DNA of 64,000 nucleotides, from assembly GCF_900215375.1 (NCBI RefSeq), contig NZ_OBEF01000007.1, positions 62,001-126,000 on the forward strand. Reading direction: 5' to 3'. This stretch comes from Enterobacter sp. CC120223-11. GTDB taxonomy: Bacteria > Pseudomonadota > Gammaproteobacteria > Enterobacterales > Enterobacteriaceae. A program made the translations under genes and the position numbers. The notes beneath the pieces were generated by a model. That model searched no databases and was not told the DNA's origin. It saw nothing but the letters and a program-made list of their open reading frames with translations. How positions within the stretch are numbered: position 1 is the first letter of the stretch; the number at the start of each line of letters is the position of its first letter. This document shows positions 11,955-23,693 of this stretch, in pieces.

Positions 11955-13240
11955 CAGTTGCTCAGAATTTTGACGTAGGCGCTGGCACGCTGTTCCTGCA
12001 TCCAGACAGCCGCTTCTTCAGCAAACTTACGGTTCATCAGCATGCGGTAAGCACGGTCTTTCTGTGCGGCGTCGGTACGGTCAACGTTGCGGGTATCCAG
12101 CAGCTGAATCAGGTGCCAGCCGAACGAGGAGTGAACCGGGGCGCTCATTTCGCCTTTGCTGAGCTTCATCAGCGCATCACGGAAGGCAGGATCGTACATG
12201 TCCGGCGTACCCCAGCCTAAATCACCGCCCTGGTTAGCAGAGCCTGGATCCTGGGAGAGCTCTTTCGCTGCTTTATCAAAGGTGGTTTTGCCGCTCTTGA
12301 TGTCTGCTGCTACCTGCTCAAGCTTCGCACGCGCCTGGTCGTCGGTCATGATTGGCGACGGCTTCAGCAGAATGTGGCGAGAATGGACTTCTGTCACGGA
12401 GATGCTTTGGCTCTGGCCGCGCAGGTCATTGACCTTGATGATGTGGAAGCCGACACCGGAACGGATTGGACCGATCACATCGCCTTTCTTCGCGGTGCTC
12501 AGCGCCTGTGCGAAGATGGACGGCAGTTCCTGAATGCGGCCCCAGCCCATCTGGCCGCCTTTCAGCGCCTGCTGGTCTGCAGAATAGGTGATAGCAAGCT
12601 TACCGAAGTCAGCGCCACCTTTGGCCTGATCGACAATAGAACGCGCCTGAGATTCAGCTTCGTTTACCTGGTCGGAAGTTGGGTTTTCCGGCAGAGGAAT
12701 CAGGATGTGGCTCAGGTTAAGTTCAGTGCTGGCATCGTTCTGGTTGCCAATCTGGGAAGCGAGCGCATCCACTTCCTGTGGCAGAACGGTCACGCGGCGG
12801 CGCACTTCGTTGTTGCGCACTTCAGAGATAAGCATCTCTTTACGGATCTGGGCGCGATAGGTGTTGTAGTTCATGCCATCGTAGGCCAGACGGCTGCGCA
12901 TCTGATCCGTGGTCATGTTGTTCTGCTTCGCGATGTTGGCAATCGCCTGATCGACCTGTTCGTCAGAAACCTTGACGCCCATTTTCTGGCCCATCTGCAG
13001 GACAATCTGATCCATGATCAGACGTTCCAGAATCTGGTGGCGAAGCGTGGCGTCGTCCGGGAGTTGTTGCCCTGCCTGGCCGGCGCCGCCTTTAACGGAT
13101 TGCATCATATTGTCGACGTCGCTTTCCAGTACAACGCCGTTATTTACGACGGCTGCTACTTTATCGACAACCTGCGGGGCAGCGAAACTGGTATTCGCGA
13201 CCATGGCGATACCGAGAAGCAGCGTTTTCCAGTTCTTCAT
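11954..13240 (-). CDS. surA: Periplasmic peptidyl-prolyl isomerase/chaperone SurA
   Basis: Main chaperone for outer-membrane proteins crossing the periplasm (428 aa, same as E. coli). A Sec signal peptide ([20 protein letters not shown], cleaved after Ala20) precedes an N-terminal chaperone domain, two parvulin domains (about residues 170-270 and 280-380) and a C-terminal helix. LptD, encoded immediately upstream, is a known client, so operon order matches function. A 54-bp gap separates it from lptD. Confidence 0.97.
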   Translation of the reverse strand: MKNWKTLLLGIAMVANTSFAAPQVVDKVAAVVNNGVVLESDVDNMMQSVKGGAGQAGQQLPDDATLRHQILERLIMDQIVLQMGQKMGVKVSDEQVDQAIANIAKQNNMTTDQMRSRLAYDGMNYNTYRAQIRKEMLISEVRNNEVRRRVTVLPQEVDALASQIGNQNDASTELNLSHILIPLPENPTSDQVNEAESQARSIVDQAKGGADFGKLAITYSADQQALKGGQMGWGRIQELPSIFAQALSTAKKGDVIGPIRSGVGFHIIKVNDLRGQSQSISVTEVHSRHILLKPSPIMTDDQARAKLEQVAADIKSGKTTFDKAAKELSQDPGSANQGGDLGWGTPDMYDPAFRDALMKLSKGEMSAPVHSSFGWHLIQLLDTRNVDRTDAAQKDRAYRMLMNRKFAEEAAVWMQEQRASAYVKILSN

Positions 13241-13294
13241 ACTCTTTCCATTTCAATTAACCGCAAAGGCGGATTACGTTTCTAAATTGTGGCG

Positions 13295-15646
13295 TTACAA
13301 AGAGTTTTGGTACGGCATGATTGGCGTACGCAGCATCTGCTGAGTCCCCAGACCATAGTTCGAACTCAGGCCGCGCAGTTCAATATTGAAGCCAATGACG
13401 TTGTCGTATTTCCCTTGCACGTTCTGGCTATCCCAGCCGTTGAGCTTACGCTCATAGCCGACGCGGATGGCGTAGCAGCAGGAGTTATACTGCACGGCCA
13501 ACATTTGATCCGCCGGCTTGCTAACGTTGGTGTCATAGTAATACGCACCCACCACTGACCATCTGTCGACGATTGGCCAGCTTGCCATCGCCCCCACCTG
13601 AGAAATCCCATCTTTGTACTGAGCCGCAGTGGAGTAATTCGACGGTAATGTCGCTTTAATGTACTCCGGGCTTGCATAGCGGTAGCTAAACTGAACCAGA
13701 CGGTTTTCATCACGGCGGTATTCAATCGTACCGTTACCGGTGGCGACGTTATCCAGACGCGTATCGTACTGAATACCGCCGCGCAGGCCCCACTGGTCGG
13801 TCATGCGCCAGTAGGTATCACCTGCCCATACCAGGGACCCTTTTTGATCGCTTGAAGACCAGTCATCGCTTTCATCACCGGTACGGGACGGCGTGAAGTA
13901 GTAGATTTGACCCACGGATGCGTTAAAACGTTCAACGGCATTTTCATCATAAACGCGGGTAGTGACCCCAGTGGTGACCTGATTGGCTGATGCTATACGG
14001 TCCAGGCCACTGTATGAGCGGTCACGGAACAGGCCGCTGTAGTCCGACTGCAGTAGCGTGGAGTCATACTCCATAATGTCGCTTTGATCTTTGTAAGGCA
14101 CATAAAGATACTGCACGCGTGGTTCGAGCGTCTGGATATAGCCCTGTGACCAGTCCATATCACGCTCGAAGACCATTTTGCCGTCAACCTTAAACTGCGG
14201 CAGCACGCGGTTGACGTTCTCTTTCAGATGGGTGCCATGTGTCGTGTTGTACTGGTCAACATCATCCTGCTGATAGTGCGTGGCAAGAAGTTTTGCTTCA
14301 GTATCGATGCTTCCCCAGCCGTTTGACAGCGGCAGATCGATGGTGGGTTCGAAATGAACACGCGTCGCTTCAGGCATGTTGTTGTTGGTGTTTTTAAAAT
14401 GCACCGCCTGGCCATAAATACGGGTGTCAAACGGGCCGACATCATTCTGATAGAAGTTAACGTCCAGCTGCGGTTGCGCCGCATAGGAGTTGCTGTTCTG
14501 CGTGTCGAAAACCTGGAACTGCTTGCTCGAAACCGTGGCGTTAAAGTTCTCAACGGCGTAACCCACGCTGAATTTCTGCGTCGCATAGCCATCGGTACTG
14601 GAACCGTATTTGGAGTCGAAGTCATTGAAGTAATGCGGATCGCTGACTTTGGTGTAGTCGGTATTGAAACGCCAGACCTGGTCCATTACGCCCGAGTGTT
14701 TCCAGTAGAATAGCCAGCGACGGCTGTTATCTTCTTTGGGATAGTCGTCTTCGTAGACGTTGTCTTTATTCAGATAATCAAACTCAAACAGGCCCGAACC
14801 TGCCTGGGTCAGATAGCGGAATTCGTTTTCCCACATGATGCCGCCACGCTTATCCATATAGTGTGGCGTGATCGTGGCATCAAAGTTTGGCGCAATGTTC
14901 CAGTAGTACGGCAGATAGAACTCAAAGCCGTTATTGCTGCTGTACTTGGCATTCGGGATCAGGAAACCTGAACGGCGCTTGTCGCCGACCGGCAGCTGAA
15001 GATAAGGGCTGTAGAACACTGGCACTGGGCCAATTTTAAAGCGGGCATTCCAGATTTCAGCAACCTGCTCTTCGCGGTCGTGAATGACTTCACTGCCCAC
15101 CACGCTCCAGGTATTCGACCCTGGCAGACAAGAGGTGAAGGTGCCGTTATCCAGAATGGTATAGCGATTTTCGCCGCGCTGTTTCATCACGTCGGCGGTC
15201 CCGCGACCCTGGCGATCGACCATCTGGTAGTCGCCTTTCCAGACGTTGGTGTCTTTGGTATTCAGGTTCGACCAGGCTTTAGGACCTTTGAGGATTACCT
15301 GGTTGTCGTCATAGTGCACATTGCCCACGGCATCGACGGTGCGAACCGGATCGGCCTGGCCTGGCACCTGCTTCTGGTGCAGCTGTACTTCATCCGCCTG
15401 TAATCGACTGTTTGCCTGATTAATATCGACATTGCCGGTAAATACGGCATCATCAGGGTAATTCCCTTTGGCATGATCGGCATTGATGGTGACAGGCAGG
15501 CTATTAGTATCCCCCTGAACCAGCGGACGGTTATAGCTTGGTACCCCCAGCATACACTGTGATGCGAGGTCGGCGGCCGCGCTCTGTTGACTGTACAGGG
15601 CGCTGGCGATCAGGGTAGCCAGAAGGGTGGGAATACGTTTATTCAT
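13295..15646 (-). CDS. lptD: LPS-assembly outer-membrane protein LptD
   Basis: Beta-barrel that, with LptE, inserts lipopolysaccharide into the outer leaflet (783 aa; E. coli 784). A signal peptide of about 24 aa ends near SAAA; Cys31 and the CC pair in [12 protein letters not shown] near residue 725 match the cysteines that form the essential inter-domain disulphides. The N-terminal OstA/beta-taco domain is followed by a 26-strand barrel rich in aromatic residues. It is the first gene of the operon through apaH. In E. coli a sigma-E promoter lies upstream; I could not place one here with confidence. Confidence 0.97.
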   Translation of the reverse strand: MNKRIPTLLATLIASALYSQQSAAADLASQCMLGVPSYNRPLVQGDTNSLPVTINADHAKGNYPDDAVFTGNVDINQANSRLQADEVQLHQKQVPGQADPVRTVDAVGNVHYDDNQVILKGPKAWSNLNTKDTNVWKGDYQMVDRQGRGTADVMKQRGENRYTILDNGTFTSCLPGSNTWSVVGSEVIHDREEQVAEIWNARFKIGPVPVFYSPYLQLPVGDKRRSGFLIPNAKYSSNNGFEFYLPYYWNIAPNFDATITPHYMDKRGGIMWENEFRYLTQAGSGLFEFDYLNKDNVYEDDYPKEDNSRRWLFYWKHSGVMDQVWRFNTDYTKVSDPHYFNDFDSKYGSSTDGYATQKFSVGYAVENFNATVSSKQFQVFDTQNSNSYAAQPQLDVNFYQNDVGPFDTRIYGQAVHFKNTNNNMPEATRVHFEPTIDLPLSNGWGSIDTEAKLLATHYQQDDVDQYNTTHGTHLKENVNRVLPQFKVDGKMVFERDMDWSQGYIQTLEPRVQYLYVPYKDQSDIMEYDSTLLQSDYSGLFRDRSYSGLDRIASANQVTTGVTTRVYDENAVERFNASVGQIYYFTPSRTGDESDDWSSSDQKGSLVWAGDTYWRMTDQWGLRGGIQYDTRLDNVATGNGTIEYRRDENRLVQFSYRYASPEYIKATLPSNYSTAAQYKDGISQVGAMASWPIVDRWSVVGAYYYDTNVSKPADQMLAVQYNSCCYAIRVGYERKLNGWDSQNVQGKYDNVIGFNIELRGLSSNYGLGTQQMLRTPIMPYQNSL

Positions 15647-15907
15647 ACGTTGTATTTATTGTTCCGTCATCTGTTGCTTCGCGGCTTGCAAACGGTCAGA
15701 GACTAACGTACTCATCGTTAACGCGCCAGTGTTAATCCTGCCGCTTCGAGCCAGTGGCGTTAGGCACTGTGTTGAATGGCGAGTATGATAAAGCAAATTA
15801 TAGGTTATGTCCTGCACTCACCATAAGGTTGGTGCTGCGAAAATCGCCTTTTATCAAGGCGCAAGCCATTACCTGCGGCAAGATGATAATGACTATCCGG
15901 GGAGTCT

Positions 15908-16726
15908 ATGCAGTATTGGGGTAAAGTGATTGGTGTTGGCGTGGCGCTCATGATGGGCGGCGGATTCTGGGGCGCGGTATTGGGCCTGCTGATTGGCCAC
16001 ATGTTTGACAAGGCGCGTAGCCGCAGGCTCAACTTTTTTGCCAACCAGCAGGAGCGCCAGTCGCTCTTTTTCGCCACCACCTTTGAGGTGATGGGGCATC
16101 TGACTAAATCCAAAGGGCGCGTGACCGAGGCGGACATTCAGGTCGCCAGCGTGTTAATGGACAGGATGAACCTGCATGGGGCTTCACGCACCGCGGCACA
16201 GCAGGCTTTCCGCGTGGGCAAAGCCGATAACTACCCGCTGCGCGAGAAGATGCGCCAGTTCCGCGGCGTCTGTTTTGGCCGCTTCGATTTGATTCGGATG
16301 TTTCTGGAAATTCAGATTCAGGCGGCGTTTGCTGACGGTTCTCTGCATCCCAACGAGCGTGAAGTACTGTTTGTCATTGCAGATGAATTGGGTATCTCTC
16401 GCGCCCAGTTCGAACAGTTCCTGAGAATGATGCAGGGCGGCGCACAGTTTGGCGGCGGCTATCAGCAGCAGTCGCAGTCGGGCGGCGGCTGGCAGCAGGC
16501 ACAACGGGGCCCGACCCTGGAAGACGCCTGTAATGTGCTGGGTGTTAAACCTACGGATGATGCGACAACTATCAAACGCGCTTACCGCAAGCTGATGAGC
16601 GAACACCATCCGGATAAGCTGGTTGCCAAAGGCTTACCGCCAGAAATGATGGAAATGGCGAAGCAGAAAGCGCAGGAAATCCAGCGTGCGTACGAGTTAG
16701 TGAAAGATCAGAAAGGTTTTAAATAG
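15908..16726 (+). CDS. djlA: Membrane-anchored DnaJ-like co-chaperone DjlA
   Basis: Type III J-domain protein (272 aa; E. coli 271) that stimulates DnaK and is linked to Rcs envelope signalling and capsule induction. One glycine-rich N-terminal membrane segment (about residues 6-30) is followed by a TerB-like central domain, a Gln/Gly-rich linker ([16 protein letters not shown], near 180-195) and a C-terminal J domain with the HPD motif in SEHHPDKL. It diverges from lptD across a 261-bp gap; a weak TATAAT (15797-15802, minus strand) may serve lptD. Confidence 0.95.
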   Translation: MQYWGKVIGVGVALMMGGGFWGAVLGLLIGHMFDKARSRRLNFFANQQERQSLFFATTFEVMGHLTKSKGRVTEADIQVASVLMDRMNLHGASRTAAQQAFRVGKADNYPLREKMRQFRGVCFGRFDLIRMFLEIQIQAAFADGSLHPNEREVLFVIADELGISRAQFEQFLRMMQGGAQFGGGYQQQSQSGGGWQQAQRGPTLEDACNVLGVKPTDDATTIKRAYRKLMSEHHPDKLVAKGLPPEMMEMAKQKAQEIQRAYELVKDQKGFK

Positions 16727-16735
16727 AAGGTGATT

Positions 16736-16758
16736 GCCCTCTCCCATAAGGAGAGGGC
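16736..16758. terminator. Bidirectional terminator hairpin djlA/rluA
   Basis: A perfect GCCCTCTCC/GGAGAGGGC stem with a CATAA loop lies between the convergent djlA and rluA stops. The same CCCTCTCC-type hairpin recurs at 30042-30062 between yabI and thiQ. Confidence 0.65.
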
Positions 16759-16774
16759 GGCAGGCCACACGAAG

Positions 16775-17434
16775 TCAGAAATCCGCCGGTGCCTTAAATG
16801 TCATGCTGTTGCCGAACTGCGGGTGAGTAATGGTCAGCATTTCTGCATGCAGCAGCAGGCGCGGTGCCATCGCTAAGGCTTCCGGCGTGGCGTAGAAGCG
16901 ATCCCCAAGAATCGGGTGCCCCAGCGCCTGCATGTGCACGCGTAGCTGATGGGAGCGCCCGGTGATCGGCTTCAGTTGGATCCGCGCAGTGTTGTCATCG
17001 GCATACTCCAGAACCTCATATTCCGTCTGCGCAGATTTACCCGTTTCGAAACAGACTTTTTGTTTCGGACGGTTCGGCCAGTCGCAAATCAGCGGCAGAT
17101 CGACTAACCCTTCCGCTTTTTCCGGATGTCCCCAGACGCGCGCCAGATACTGCTTTTTCGGCTCACGCTCGCGGAACTGGCGCTTCAACTCCCGCTCCGC
17201 GGCTTTGGTCAGCGCCACCACAATCACACCACTGGTCGCCATATCGAGACGATGCACAGATTCGGCCTGCGGAAAATCACGCTGAACGCGCGTCATGACG
17301 CTGTCTTTGTGCTCCTCCAGGCGACCCGGCACGGACAACAGGCCACTCGGCTTGTTGACCACCATGATGTGCTCATCCTGATACAGCACCACCAGCCAGG
17401 GATCCTGCGGCGGATTGTAGGACTCCAGAACCAT
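16775..17434 (-). CDS. rluA: 23S rRNA/tRNA pseudouridine synthase RluA
   Basis: Dual-specificity enzyme (219 aa, as in E. coli) that makes pseudouridine 746 in 23S rRNA and 32 in several tRNAs. The catalytic motif HRLDMATSGV places the nucleophile at Asp64. It lies 10 bp downstream of rapA in the same direction, the usual pairing in enterobacteria. Confidence 0.96.
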   Translation of the reverse strand: MVLESYNPPQDPWLVVLYQDEHIMVVNKPSGLLSVPGRLEEHKDSVMTRVQRDFPQAESVHRLDMATSGVIVVALTKAAERELKRQFREREPKKQYLARVWGHPEKAEGLVDLPLICDWPNRPKQKVCFETGKSAQTEYEVLEYADDNTARIQLKPITGRSHQLRVHMQALGHPILGDRFYATPEALAMAPRLLLHAEMLTITHPQFGNSMTFKAPADF

Positions 17435-17444
17435 AGCCTTTTCC

Positions 17445-20351
17445 TTATTGATGCGTTACGACGATCAGTCGCAGCGCATCGAGACGCCAGCCAGCCTGCG
17501 CCAGGGCTTCCATCACCTGCTGGCGGTTGCTTTCAATGGCTTCCAGTTCGTCATCGCGAATGTTCGGGTTGACCGCCTTCAGGGCTTCAAGGCGCGACAG
17601 CTCCGCACTCAGCTTTTCATCCGCTTCCTGGCGCGCCGCGTCAATCAGCGCTTTCGCCGCTTTTTCGACCTGCGCTTCGCCCTGTTGCAGAATGGCGTGG
17701 ACGTCCTGCTGGACCGCGTTCACCAGCTTGCTGCCGGTATGACGATTCACCGCGCTCAGCTGGCGGTTAAAGGTTTCAAACTCCACCTGCGCCGCGAGGT
17801 TGTTGCCGTTCTTATCGACCAGCATACGCACCGGCGTTGGCGGCAGGAAGCGGTTGAGCTGCAGCTGTTTTGGCGCCTGAGCTTCCACCACGTAAATCAG
17901 CTCCAGCAGCAGCGTGCCAACCGGCAACGCTTTGTTTTTCAACAGCGAAATCGTGCTGCTGCCGGTGTCGCCGGAGAGGATCAGATCCAGGCCGTTACGA
18001 ATCAGCGGATGCTCCCAGGTCAGGAACTGCGCATCTTCACGCGACAGCGCCACGTCGCGCTCGAAGGTCACAGTGCAACCATCTTCCGGCAGGCCCGGGA
18101 AGTCCGGTACCAGCATGTGGTCGCCTGGCGTCAGCACGATCAGGTTTTCGCCGCGATCGTCCTGATTGATGCCGATGATGTCGAACAGGTTCATCGAGAA
18201 GCTGATAAGCCCGGTGTCGTCGTCCTGCTCTTCAATGCTTTCGGCAAGCGCCTGCGCTTTTTCGCCGCCGTTGGAGTTGATCTCCAGCAGGCGGTCGCGG
18301 CCCTGTTCCAGCTGGGCTTTCAGCGCGTCGTGTTGTTCGCGGCAGGCTTTGATCAGATCGTCGAAGCCGTCGGTATTTTCCGGCGCGGCCAGGTACTCAA
18401 TCAGCTGGCCGTGGACGCTGTCATAGATAGTGCGGCCCGTCGGGCAGGTGTGCTCGAAAGCGTCCAGACCTTCGTGGAACCAGCGCACCAGCACGGACTG
18501 AGCGGTTTTTTCCAGATACGGCACGTGAACCTGAATGTCGTGCGCCTGGCCGATACGGTCGAGACGGCCGATACGCTGCTCGAGCAGATCCGGGTTGAAC
18601 GGCAGGTCGAACATCACCAGGTTGCTGGCGAACTGGAAGTTACGCCCTTCGGAGCCGATTTCGGAACACAGCAGAACCTGTGCGCCGGTATCTTCTTCGG
18701 CAAACCAGGCGGCAGCGCGGTCACGCTCCACGATAGACATGCCTTCATGGAACACGGCGGCACGGATGCCTTCACGCTCGCGCAGAACCTGCTCCAGCTG
18801 CAGCGCTGTGGCCGCTTTGGCGCAGATAACCAGCACCTTCTGGGAACGATGAGCAGTCAGGTAGCCCATCAGCCACTCAACGCGCGGGTCGAAGTTCCAC
18901 CAGGTGCCGGTATCGCCTTCAAATTCCTGATAAATTTGCTCAGGATAGAGCATGTCGCGGGCACGTTCCTCAGAAGTTTTACGCGCGCCCATAATGCCGG
19001 AGACTTTGATTGCGGTCTGATACTGGGTCGGCAGCGGCAGCTTAATGGTGTGCAGTTCGCGTTTTGGGAAGCCCTTTACGCCGTGGCGAGTGTTGCGGAA
19101 CAGCACGCGGCTGGTGCCGTGGCGGTCCATCAGCATCGCGATCAGCTCCTGACGTGCGCTTTCGGCATCGTCGCTGCCGCTGTTAGCGGCCTGCAGCAAT
19201 GGCTCGATGTCCTGCTCGCCGATAAGTTCGCTCAGGGCGTTCATCTGCTCGTTGTTAAGCTTTTCGCCGCTCAGCAGCAGCGACACTGCATCGGCTACCG
19301 GGCGATAATTCTGTTGTTCTTCAACGAATTGTTCGAAATCATGGAAGCGGTTCGGGTCGAGCAGGCGCAGGCGCGCAAAGTGACTCTCGAGGCCCAGCTG
19401 CTCCGGCGTAGCGGTCAGCAGCAGCACGCCAGGGACGCGCTCGGCCAGCTGCTCAATCGCCTGATATTCGCGGCTTGGCGCGTTTTCGCTCCACACCAGA
19501 TGGTGCGCTTCGTCGACCACCATAATGTCCCACTCGGCGTCGCACAGATGCTCCAGGCGCTGCTTGCTGCGGCGCACGAAGTCCAGCGAGCAAATCACCA
19601 GCTGTTCGGTTTCGAACGGGTTGTCGGCGTCGTGCTGAGCTTCAGCGTAGCGCTCATCGTCAAACAGCGCGAAGCGCAGGTTGAAGCGGCGCAGCATTTC
19701 GACCAGCCACTGGTGTTGCAGGGTTTCCGGCACGATAACTAGCACGCGCTCGGCGGCGCCGGAGAGCAGCTGCTGATGCAGAATCATCCCGGCTTCGATG
19801 GTTTTACCGAGGCCGACCTCATCCGCCAGCAGCACACGTGGCGCATGGCGACGGCCAACGTCGTGGGCAATATGCAGCTGATGTGGGATCAGGCTGGTGC
19901 GCTGGCCGCGCAGGCCACTCCACGGCATGCGGTACTCTTCGCTCTGGTATTTGCGTGCGCGATAACGCAGGGCAAAGCGGTCCATGCGGTCAATCTGACC
20001 GGCGAACAGGCGGTCCTGCGGCTTGCTGAAAATCAGCTTGCTGTCGAGGAAGATCTCACGCAGCACCACGCCTTCTTCTTCGGTGTCCAGACGCAGGCCG
20101 GTGTAGGCCAGCAGACCCTTCTCTTCATTTACTTCGTCAACGCGCAGCTGCCAGCCTTCGTGGCTGGTGATGGTGTCACCCGGATTGAACATTACGCGAG
20201 TGATTGGGGAATCGTTGCGGGCGTACAGTCGGTTTTCACCCGTTGCCGGGTAGAGAAGAGTGACCATGCGCGCGTCCAGCGCTACGACTGTCCCTAATCC
20301 CAGTTCGCTTTCTGTATCGCTGATCCAGCGTTGACCAAGTGTAAAAGGCAT
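17445..20351 (-). CDS. rapA: RNA polymerase-associated Swi2/Snf2 ATPase RapA
   Basis: RapA/HepA (968 aa, same length as E. coli) binds core RNA polymerase and recycles stalled or post-termination complexes. Two N-terminal Tudor-like domains (to about residue 110) precede the helicase core: Walker A in [12 protein letters not shown], the DEAH box in [10 protein letters not shown], and motif VI as [11 protein letters not shown]. The C-terminal half holds the RapA-specific domains. The upstream 130-bp gap to polB contains no clear promoter that I could assign. Confidence 0.97.
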   Translation of the reverse strand: MPFTLGQRWISDTESELGLGTVVALDARMVTLLYPATGENRLYARNDSPITRVMFNPGDTITSHEGWQLRVDEVNEEKGLLAYTGLRLDTEEEGVVLREIFLDSKLIFSKPQDRLFAGQIDRMDRFALRYRARKYQSEEYRMPWSGLRGQRTSLIPHQLHIAHDVGRRHAPRVLLADEVGLGKTIEAGMILHQQLLSGAAERVLVIVPETLQHQWLVEMLRRFNLRFALFDDERYAEAQHDADNPFETEQLVICSLDFVRRSKQRLEHLCDAEWDIMVVDEAHHLVWSENAPSREYQAIEQLAERVPGVLLLTATPEQLGLESHFARLRLLDPNRFHDFEQFVEEQQNYRPVADAVSLLLSGEKLNNEQMNALSELIGEQDIEPLLQAANSGSDDAESARQELIAMLMDRHGTSRVLFRNTRHGVKGFPKRELHTIKLPLPTQYQTAIKVSGIMGARKTSEERARDMLYPEQIYQEFEGDTGTWWNFDPRVEWLMGYLTAHRSQKVLVICAKAATALQLEQVLREREGIRAAVFHEGMSIVERDRAAAWFAEEDTGAQVLLCSEIGSEGRNFQFASNLVMFDLPFNPDLLEQRIGRLDRIGQAHDIQVHVPYLEKTAQSVLVRWFHEGLDAFEHTCPTGRTIYDSVHGQLIEYLAAPENTDGFDDLIKACREQHDALKAQLEQGRDRLLEINSNGGEKAQALAESIEEQDDDTGLISFSMNLFDIIGINQDDRGENLIVLTPGDHMLVPDFPGLPEDGCTVTFERDVALSREDAQFLTWEHPLIRNGLDLILSGDTGSSTISLLKNKALPVGTLLLELIYVVEAQAPKQLQLNRFLPPTPVRMLVDKNGNNLAAQVEFETFNRQLSAVNRHTGSKLVNAVQQDVHAILQQGEAQVEKAAKALIDAARQEADEKLSAELSRLEALKAVNPNIRDDELEAIESNRQQVMEALAQAGWRLDALRLIVVTHQ

Positions 20352-20481
20352 ATATTCTGAGCTCTATTCTTCAATTGCAGGCAATAATCGTCCTCCGCGG
20401 AAAAAACCACGGAGAGGAAAAATTGGGGTCCAGGAATGGAAAGGGCGCTATGGTACTGGAAGCCAGGGTGTTAGTCACCTG

Positions 20482-22839
20482 TCAAAATAGCCCCAGTTGT
20501 CCTGTCAGTAGTGTAGCAAAATCGTCGTGGACGAAGGGTAAAATTCCATCGGCAACCGGTTCGAGCTGTTTGGACAGATAGTGCTCATAATCCAGCGGCG
20601 ACTGCCGATAGGCCAGCGGTTCCGGGCCGCCGGTGGTCCAGACATATTTGATGCTGCCGCGTGACTGATACTGCAATGGACGCCCCAGTTTTGCATTCTG
20701 CTCATCGGCCAGCCGTGCGGCGCGAACGTGCGGCGGCACATTGCGCTGATACTCCGCCAGCGGCCGCCTGAGCTGCTTACGATAGACCAGTTTGTCGTCC
20801 AGTTCGCCCGCCATCAGCTTCTCAACCGTTTCACGAATAAAATCCTGATACGGCTCGTTGCGGAAGATGCGCAGGTACAATTCCTGCTGGAACTGCTGCG
20901 CCAGTGGCGTCCAGTCTGTGCGCACAGTCTCCAGCCCTTTGAACACCATGCGCTGCTCGTTGCCAGTCTGGATCATTCCGGCGTAGCGCTTTTTGCTGCC
21001 CGTTTCGGTGCCGCGAATGGTCGGCATCAGGAAGCGGCAGAAATGGGTTTCAAACTCCAGCTCCATGGCGCTGGTCAGGCCCTGTTTTTGCAGTTCTTCT
21101 GTCCACCATTCGTTGACGAACGCAACCAGTTGGCGGCCAATTTTCGCCGCTTCTTCTTCGCTGTGGGCGCGTTTCAGCCACACGAAGGTGGAATCGGTAT
21201 CGCCGTAAATGACGTTATAGCCCTGCGACTCCACCAGCGCTTTGGTCTGGCGCATGATCGCGTGTCCGCGCATGGTGATCGACGAGGCAAGGCGAGGATC
21301 GAAAAAGCGGCAGGCGCTGGTGCCGAGCACGCCGTAGAAGGCATTCATGATGATCTTCAGCGCCTGCGACAGCGGTTTATTATGATGCAACTTGGCTTCA
21401 TCCCGCCCGTGCCAGATCTGCCCGACGATATCCGGCAGGCAGTGCTTTTCCCGCGAGAACCAGGCCCCTAAAAACCCTTCGGTGCTGTGTTCTGCATCCG
21501 GCTGTGCCATGCCTTCGACAAGGCCGACAGGATCGATCAGGAAAGTTCGGATGATCGACGGATACAGGCTCTTGTAATCCAGCACCAGAACCGAGTCGTA
21601 CAAACCGGGTTGCGAATCCATCACGTAGCCGCCGGGGCTCGCCTGCGGTGGCACTTCGCCAAGATTGGGCGCGACGTAGCCGAGGCGATGCATTCGCGGG
21701 AAATAGAGGTGGCCGAAGGCCGCGACCGAACCGCCGTGACGGTCGGCGGGCAGGCCGTTTACCGTCGAGCGTTCCAGTAAAAACGGCATAATTTCCGTTT
21801 TGTGGAAAATGCGCGTCACCAGCTCGCAGTCTTTCAGGTTGTATTTCGCTAAGGCGGGCTTATCTTCGGCGAAACGACGGTCAATTTCGTCCATCCTGTC
21901 CCACGGATTATCGATAGCCTTGCCCTCGCCGAGCAGCTCCTGCGACACGTTTTCCAGCGAAAAGGAGGAGAAGTTCCAGAAGGCGGACTTCAGCGCTTCG
22001 ATGCCGTCGATAATCAGCCGCCCGTTGGCCTGGGCGAAAAACACGCCGTTTTTGAAGCCATGCTCGCGCCATTCAATTTCGACGTTGCCGCGCCCGAGCA
22101 TCAGTGGAATTCGATACCGTTCGGCATGCTTTTGCAGCACTTTCAGGTCAAACTGCACCAGGTTCCAGCCGATGATGATATCGGGGTCGTGTTCGGCAAA
22201 CCACGTATTGAGCTTTTCCAGCAGCTGTGGGCGGCTTGAAACATACTCCAGCTGAAAATCGACCTGTGAAGCATCGCCGTTTTCAGGCCCGAGCATATAG
22301 ACAACGCGCTGCCCACAGCCTTCAAGACCGATGCAGTACAGCTCGCCGTGGCGGGTGGTTTCGATATCCAGCGACACCCACTTCAGCGGTGGGCGGTAGT
22401 GAGGGCTCGGTTTGAGGCGGGCGTTTGTCAGTCCATTGCCCTGCGCTTCGCCTTCGACCCAAACGGGCGCGGTGATGAAACGCTCCATCAGATAGCGCTC
22501 CGGCGGGCGGATATCCGCTTCATAGACGGTAATGCCGTCGGCTTTCAGCAGTTTTTCAAGGCGCATGAGCTGGCGGTGCGAGCGGCAATAAAGGCCGAAT
22601 ACCGGCTGACGGTGAAAATCCTTCAGGGCTAGCGGGGCGAGACGTGCGTCTTTTTCCCCCCGCAGCAGGCGCTCGGTTTGCGGGCGCTGCGACTCCGGAA
22701 TAAACGCCACCGACTCCTGAGGCGGGAGCGTCACCTGCAACGGGCCCTCATCGGTTGCCAGCCAGAAGGTGACTTCCGTGCCCTGCGGGGTGTCCCGCCA
22801 GTGACGGGTTAACAAAAAACCTTCTCGCGCCTGTGCCAC
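20482..22839 (-). CDS. polB: DNA polymerase II
   Basis: SOS-induced B-family polymerase (785 aa; E. coli 783) for restart and translesion synthesis. The proofreading exonuclease carries DIETTRHGE (about residue 155); the polymerase catalytic motifs are [10 protein letters not shown] and YGDTDSTFV. The start is GTG (22837-22839), as in E. coli. A LexA box lies 57-72 bp upstream. It sits behind araBAD on the same strand but has its own promoter. Confidence 0.97.
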   Translation of the reverse strand: MAQAREGFLLTRHWRDTPQGTEVTFWLATDEGPLQVTLPPQESVAFIPESQRPQTERLLRGEKDARLAPLALKDFHRQPVFGLYCRSHRQLMRLEKLLKADGITVYEADIRPPERYLMERFITAPVWVEGEAQGNGLTNARLKPSPHYRPPLKWVSLDIETTRHGELYCIGLEGCGQRVVYMLGPENGDASQVDFQLEYVSSRPQLLEKLNTWFAEHDPDIIIGWNLVQFDLKVLQKHAERYRIPLMLGRGNVEIEWREHGFKNGVFFAQANGRLIIDGIEALKSAFWNFSSFSLENVSQELLGEGKAIDNPWDRMDEIDRRFAEDKPALAKYNLKDCELVTRIFHKTEIMPFLLERSTVNGLPADRHGGSVAAFGHLYFPRMHRLGYVAPNLGEVPPQASPGGYVMDSQPGLYDSVLVLDYKSLYPSIIRTFLIDPVGLVEGMAQPDAEHSTEGFLGAWFSREKHCLPDIVGQIWHGRDEAKLHHNKPLSQALKIIMNAFYGVLGTSACRFFDPRLASSITMRGHAIMRQTKALVESQGYNVIYGDTDSTFVWLKRAHSEEEAAKIGRQLVAFVNEWWTEELQKQGLTSAMELEFETHFCRFLMPTIRGTETGSKKRYAGMIQTGNEQRMVFKGLETVRTDWTPLAQQFQQELYLRIFRNEPYQDFIRETVEKLMAGELDDKLVYRKQLRRPLAEYQRNVPPHVRAARLADEQNAKLGRPLQYQSRGSIKYVWTTGGPEPLAYRQSPLDYEHYLSKQLEPVADGILPFVHDDFATLLTGQLGLF

Positions 22840-22850
22840 CAGCTCTACCT

Positions 22851-22883
22851 AAAAAGAAAACCAGGCCTGAGTATAGCCTGGTT
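22851..22883 (-). terminator. araBAD terminator overlapping the polB promoter
   Basis: Arms AACCAGGC and GCCTGGTT (22859-22866 and 22876-22883) form an 8-bp stem. Read on the minus strand it is followed by a U-rich run (complement of 22851-22860). The loop contains TATACT (22870-22875), which resembles a -10 element for polB. Confidence 0.75.
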
Positions 22884-22895
22884 TGCTCTGAATTG

Positions 22896-22911
22896 CTGTG
22901 GTTTTATACAG
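22896..22911. promoter_or_regulatory. LexA (SOS) box of polB
   Basis: CTGTGGTTTTATACAG fits the LexA consensus CTG-N10-CAG, with the AT-rich centre. It lies just after the araD stop and directly upstream of the putative polB -10. From known regulation, LexA represses polB until DNA damage. Confidence 0.88.
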
Positions 22912-22914
22912 TTG

Positions 22915-23610
22915 TCATTGCCCGTAATAGGCCTTTGCACCGTGCTTGCGCAGGTAATGCTTATCGAGCAACGTGGGCTGCATGTCCGGCAGCTGCGGGG
23001 CGAGCTGGCGACAGAAGATGCCCATATAGGCGACCTCCTCCAGCACAATGGCGTTGTGCACGGCATCTTCGGCGCTTTTCCCCCATGCGAAAGGCCCGTG
23101 GGAATGCACCAGCACGCCGGGCATCTGAGCCGCATCAATGCCCTGTTTTTCAAAGGCTTCGACGATAACGTTGCCGGTCTCCCATTCGTACTGGCCGTTG
23201 ATCTCGGCATCCGTCATTTTGCGGGTGCAGGGAATGTTGCCGTAGAAATAGTCCGCGTGAGTGGTGCCCGTGGCCGGAATCGACTGCCCGGCCTGCGCCC
23301 AGATAGTCGCGTGGCGCGAGTGGGTGTGGACTATGCCGCCAATGGTCGGAAACGCCTGATACAGCAGACGATGCGTGGGCGTATCGGAGGAGGGCTTTTT
23401 ACTGCCTTCCACCACTTCACCTGTGGCGAGGCTGACGACCACCATGTCTTCTGCCGTCATCACGTCATAATCCACGCCGGACGGTTTGATGACAAACAGG
23501 CCCGTTACGCGGTCAACCGCGCTGACGTTGCCCCAGGTCAGCGTCACCAGGTTGTGCTTTGGCAACTGGAGGTTGGCCTCCAGCACCTGACGTTTGAGAT
23601 CTTCTAACAT
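22915..23610 (-). CDS. araD: L-ribulose-5-phosphate 4-epimerase
   Basis: Class II aldolase-like zinc epimerase (231 aa, as in E. coli). It converts L-ribulose 5-phosphate to D-xylulose 5-phosphate, the last step of arabinose entry into the pentose phosphate pathway. Zinc ligands His95, His97 (VHTHSRH) and His171 (VHSHGPF) are at the expected positions. It is the third gene of araBAD, separated from araA by an 83-bp gap carrying REP palindromes. Confidence 0.97.
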   Translation of the reverse strand: MLEDLKRQVLEANLQLPKHNLVTLTWGNVSAVDRVTGLFVIKPSGVDYDVMTAEDMVVVSLATGEVVEGSKKPSSDTPTHRLLYQAFPTIGGIVHTHSRHATIWAQAGQSIPATGTTHADYFYGNIPCTRKMTDAEINGQYEWETGNVIVEAFEKQGIDAAQMPGVLVHSHGPFAWGKSAEDAVHNAIVLEEVAYMGIFCRQLAPQLPDMQPTLLDKHYLRKHGAKAYYGQ

Positions 23611-23622
23611 TCGTGTCTCCCT

Positions 23623-23688
23623 GCCGGATGGCGCTTCGCTTATCCGGCCTACAAAACCGTAGGCCCGGCAAGCGGAGTGTCGCCGGGC
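23623..23688. repeat. REP pair (BIME) between araA and araD
   Basis: First palindrome GCCGGATGG...TTATCCGGC (23623-23648), second GCCCGGCAA...CGCCGGGC (23663-23688). Between them GGCCTAC/GTAGGCC (23646-23665) can also pair. REP units inside araBAD could lower araD yield relative to araBA by 3'-end protection of the upstream message (inference). Confidence 0.8.
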
Positions 23689-23693
23689 AATGC

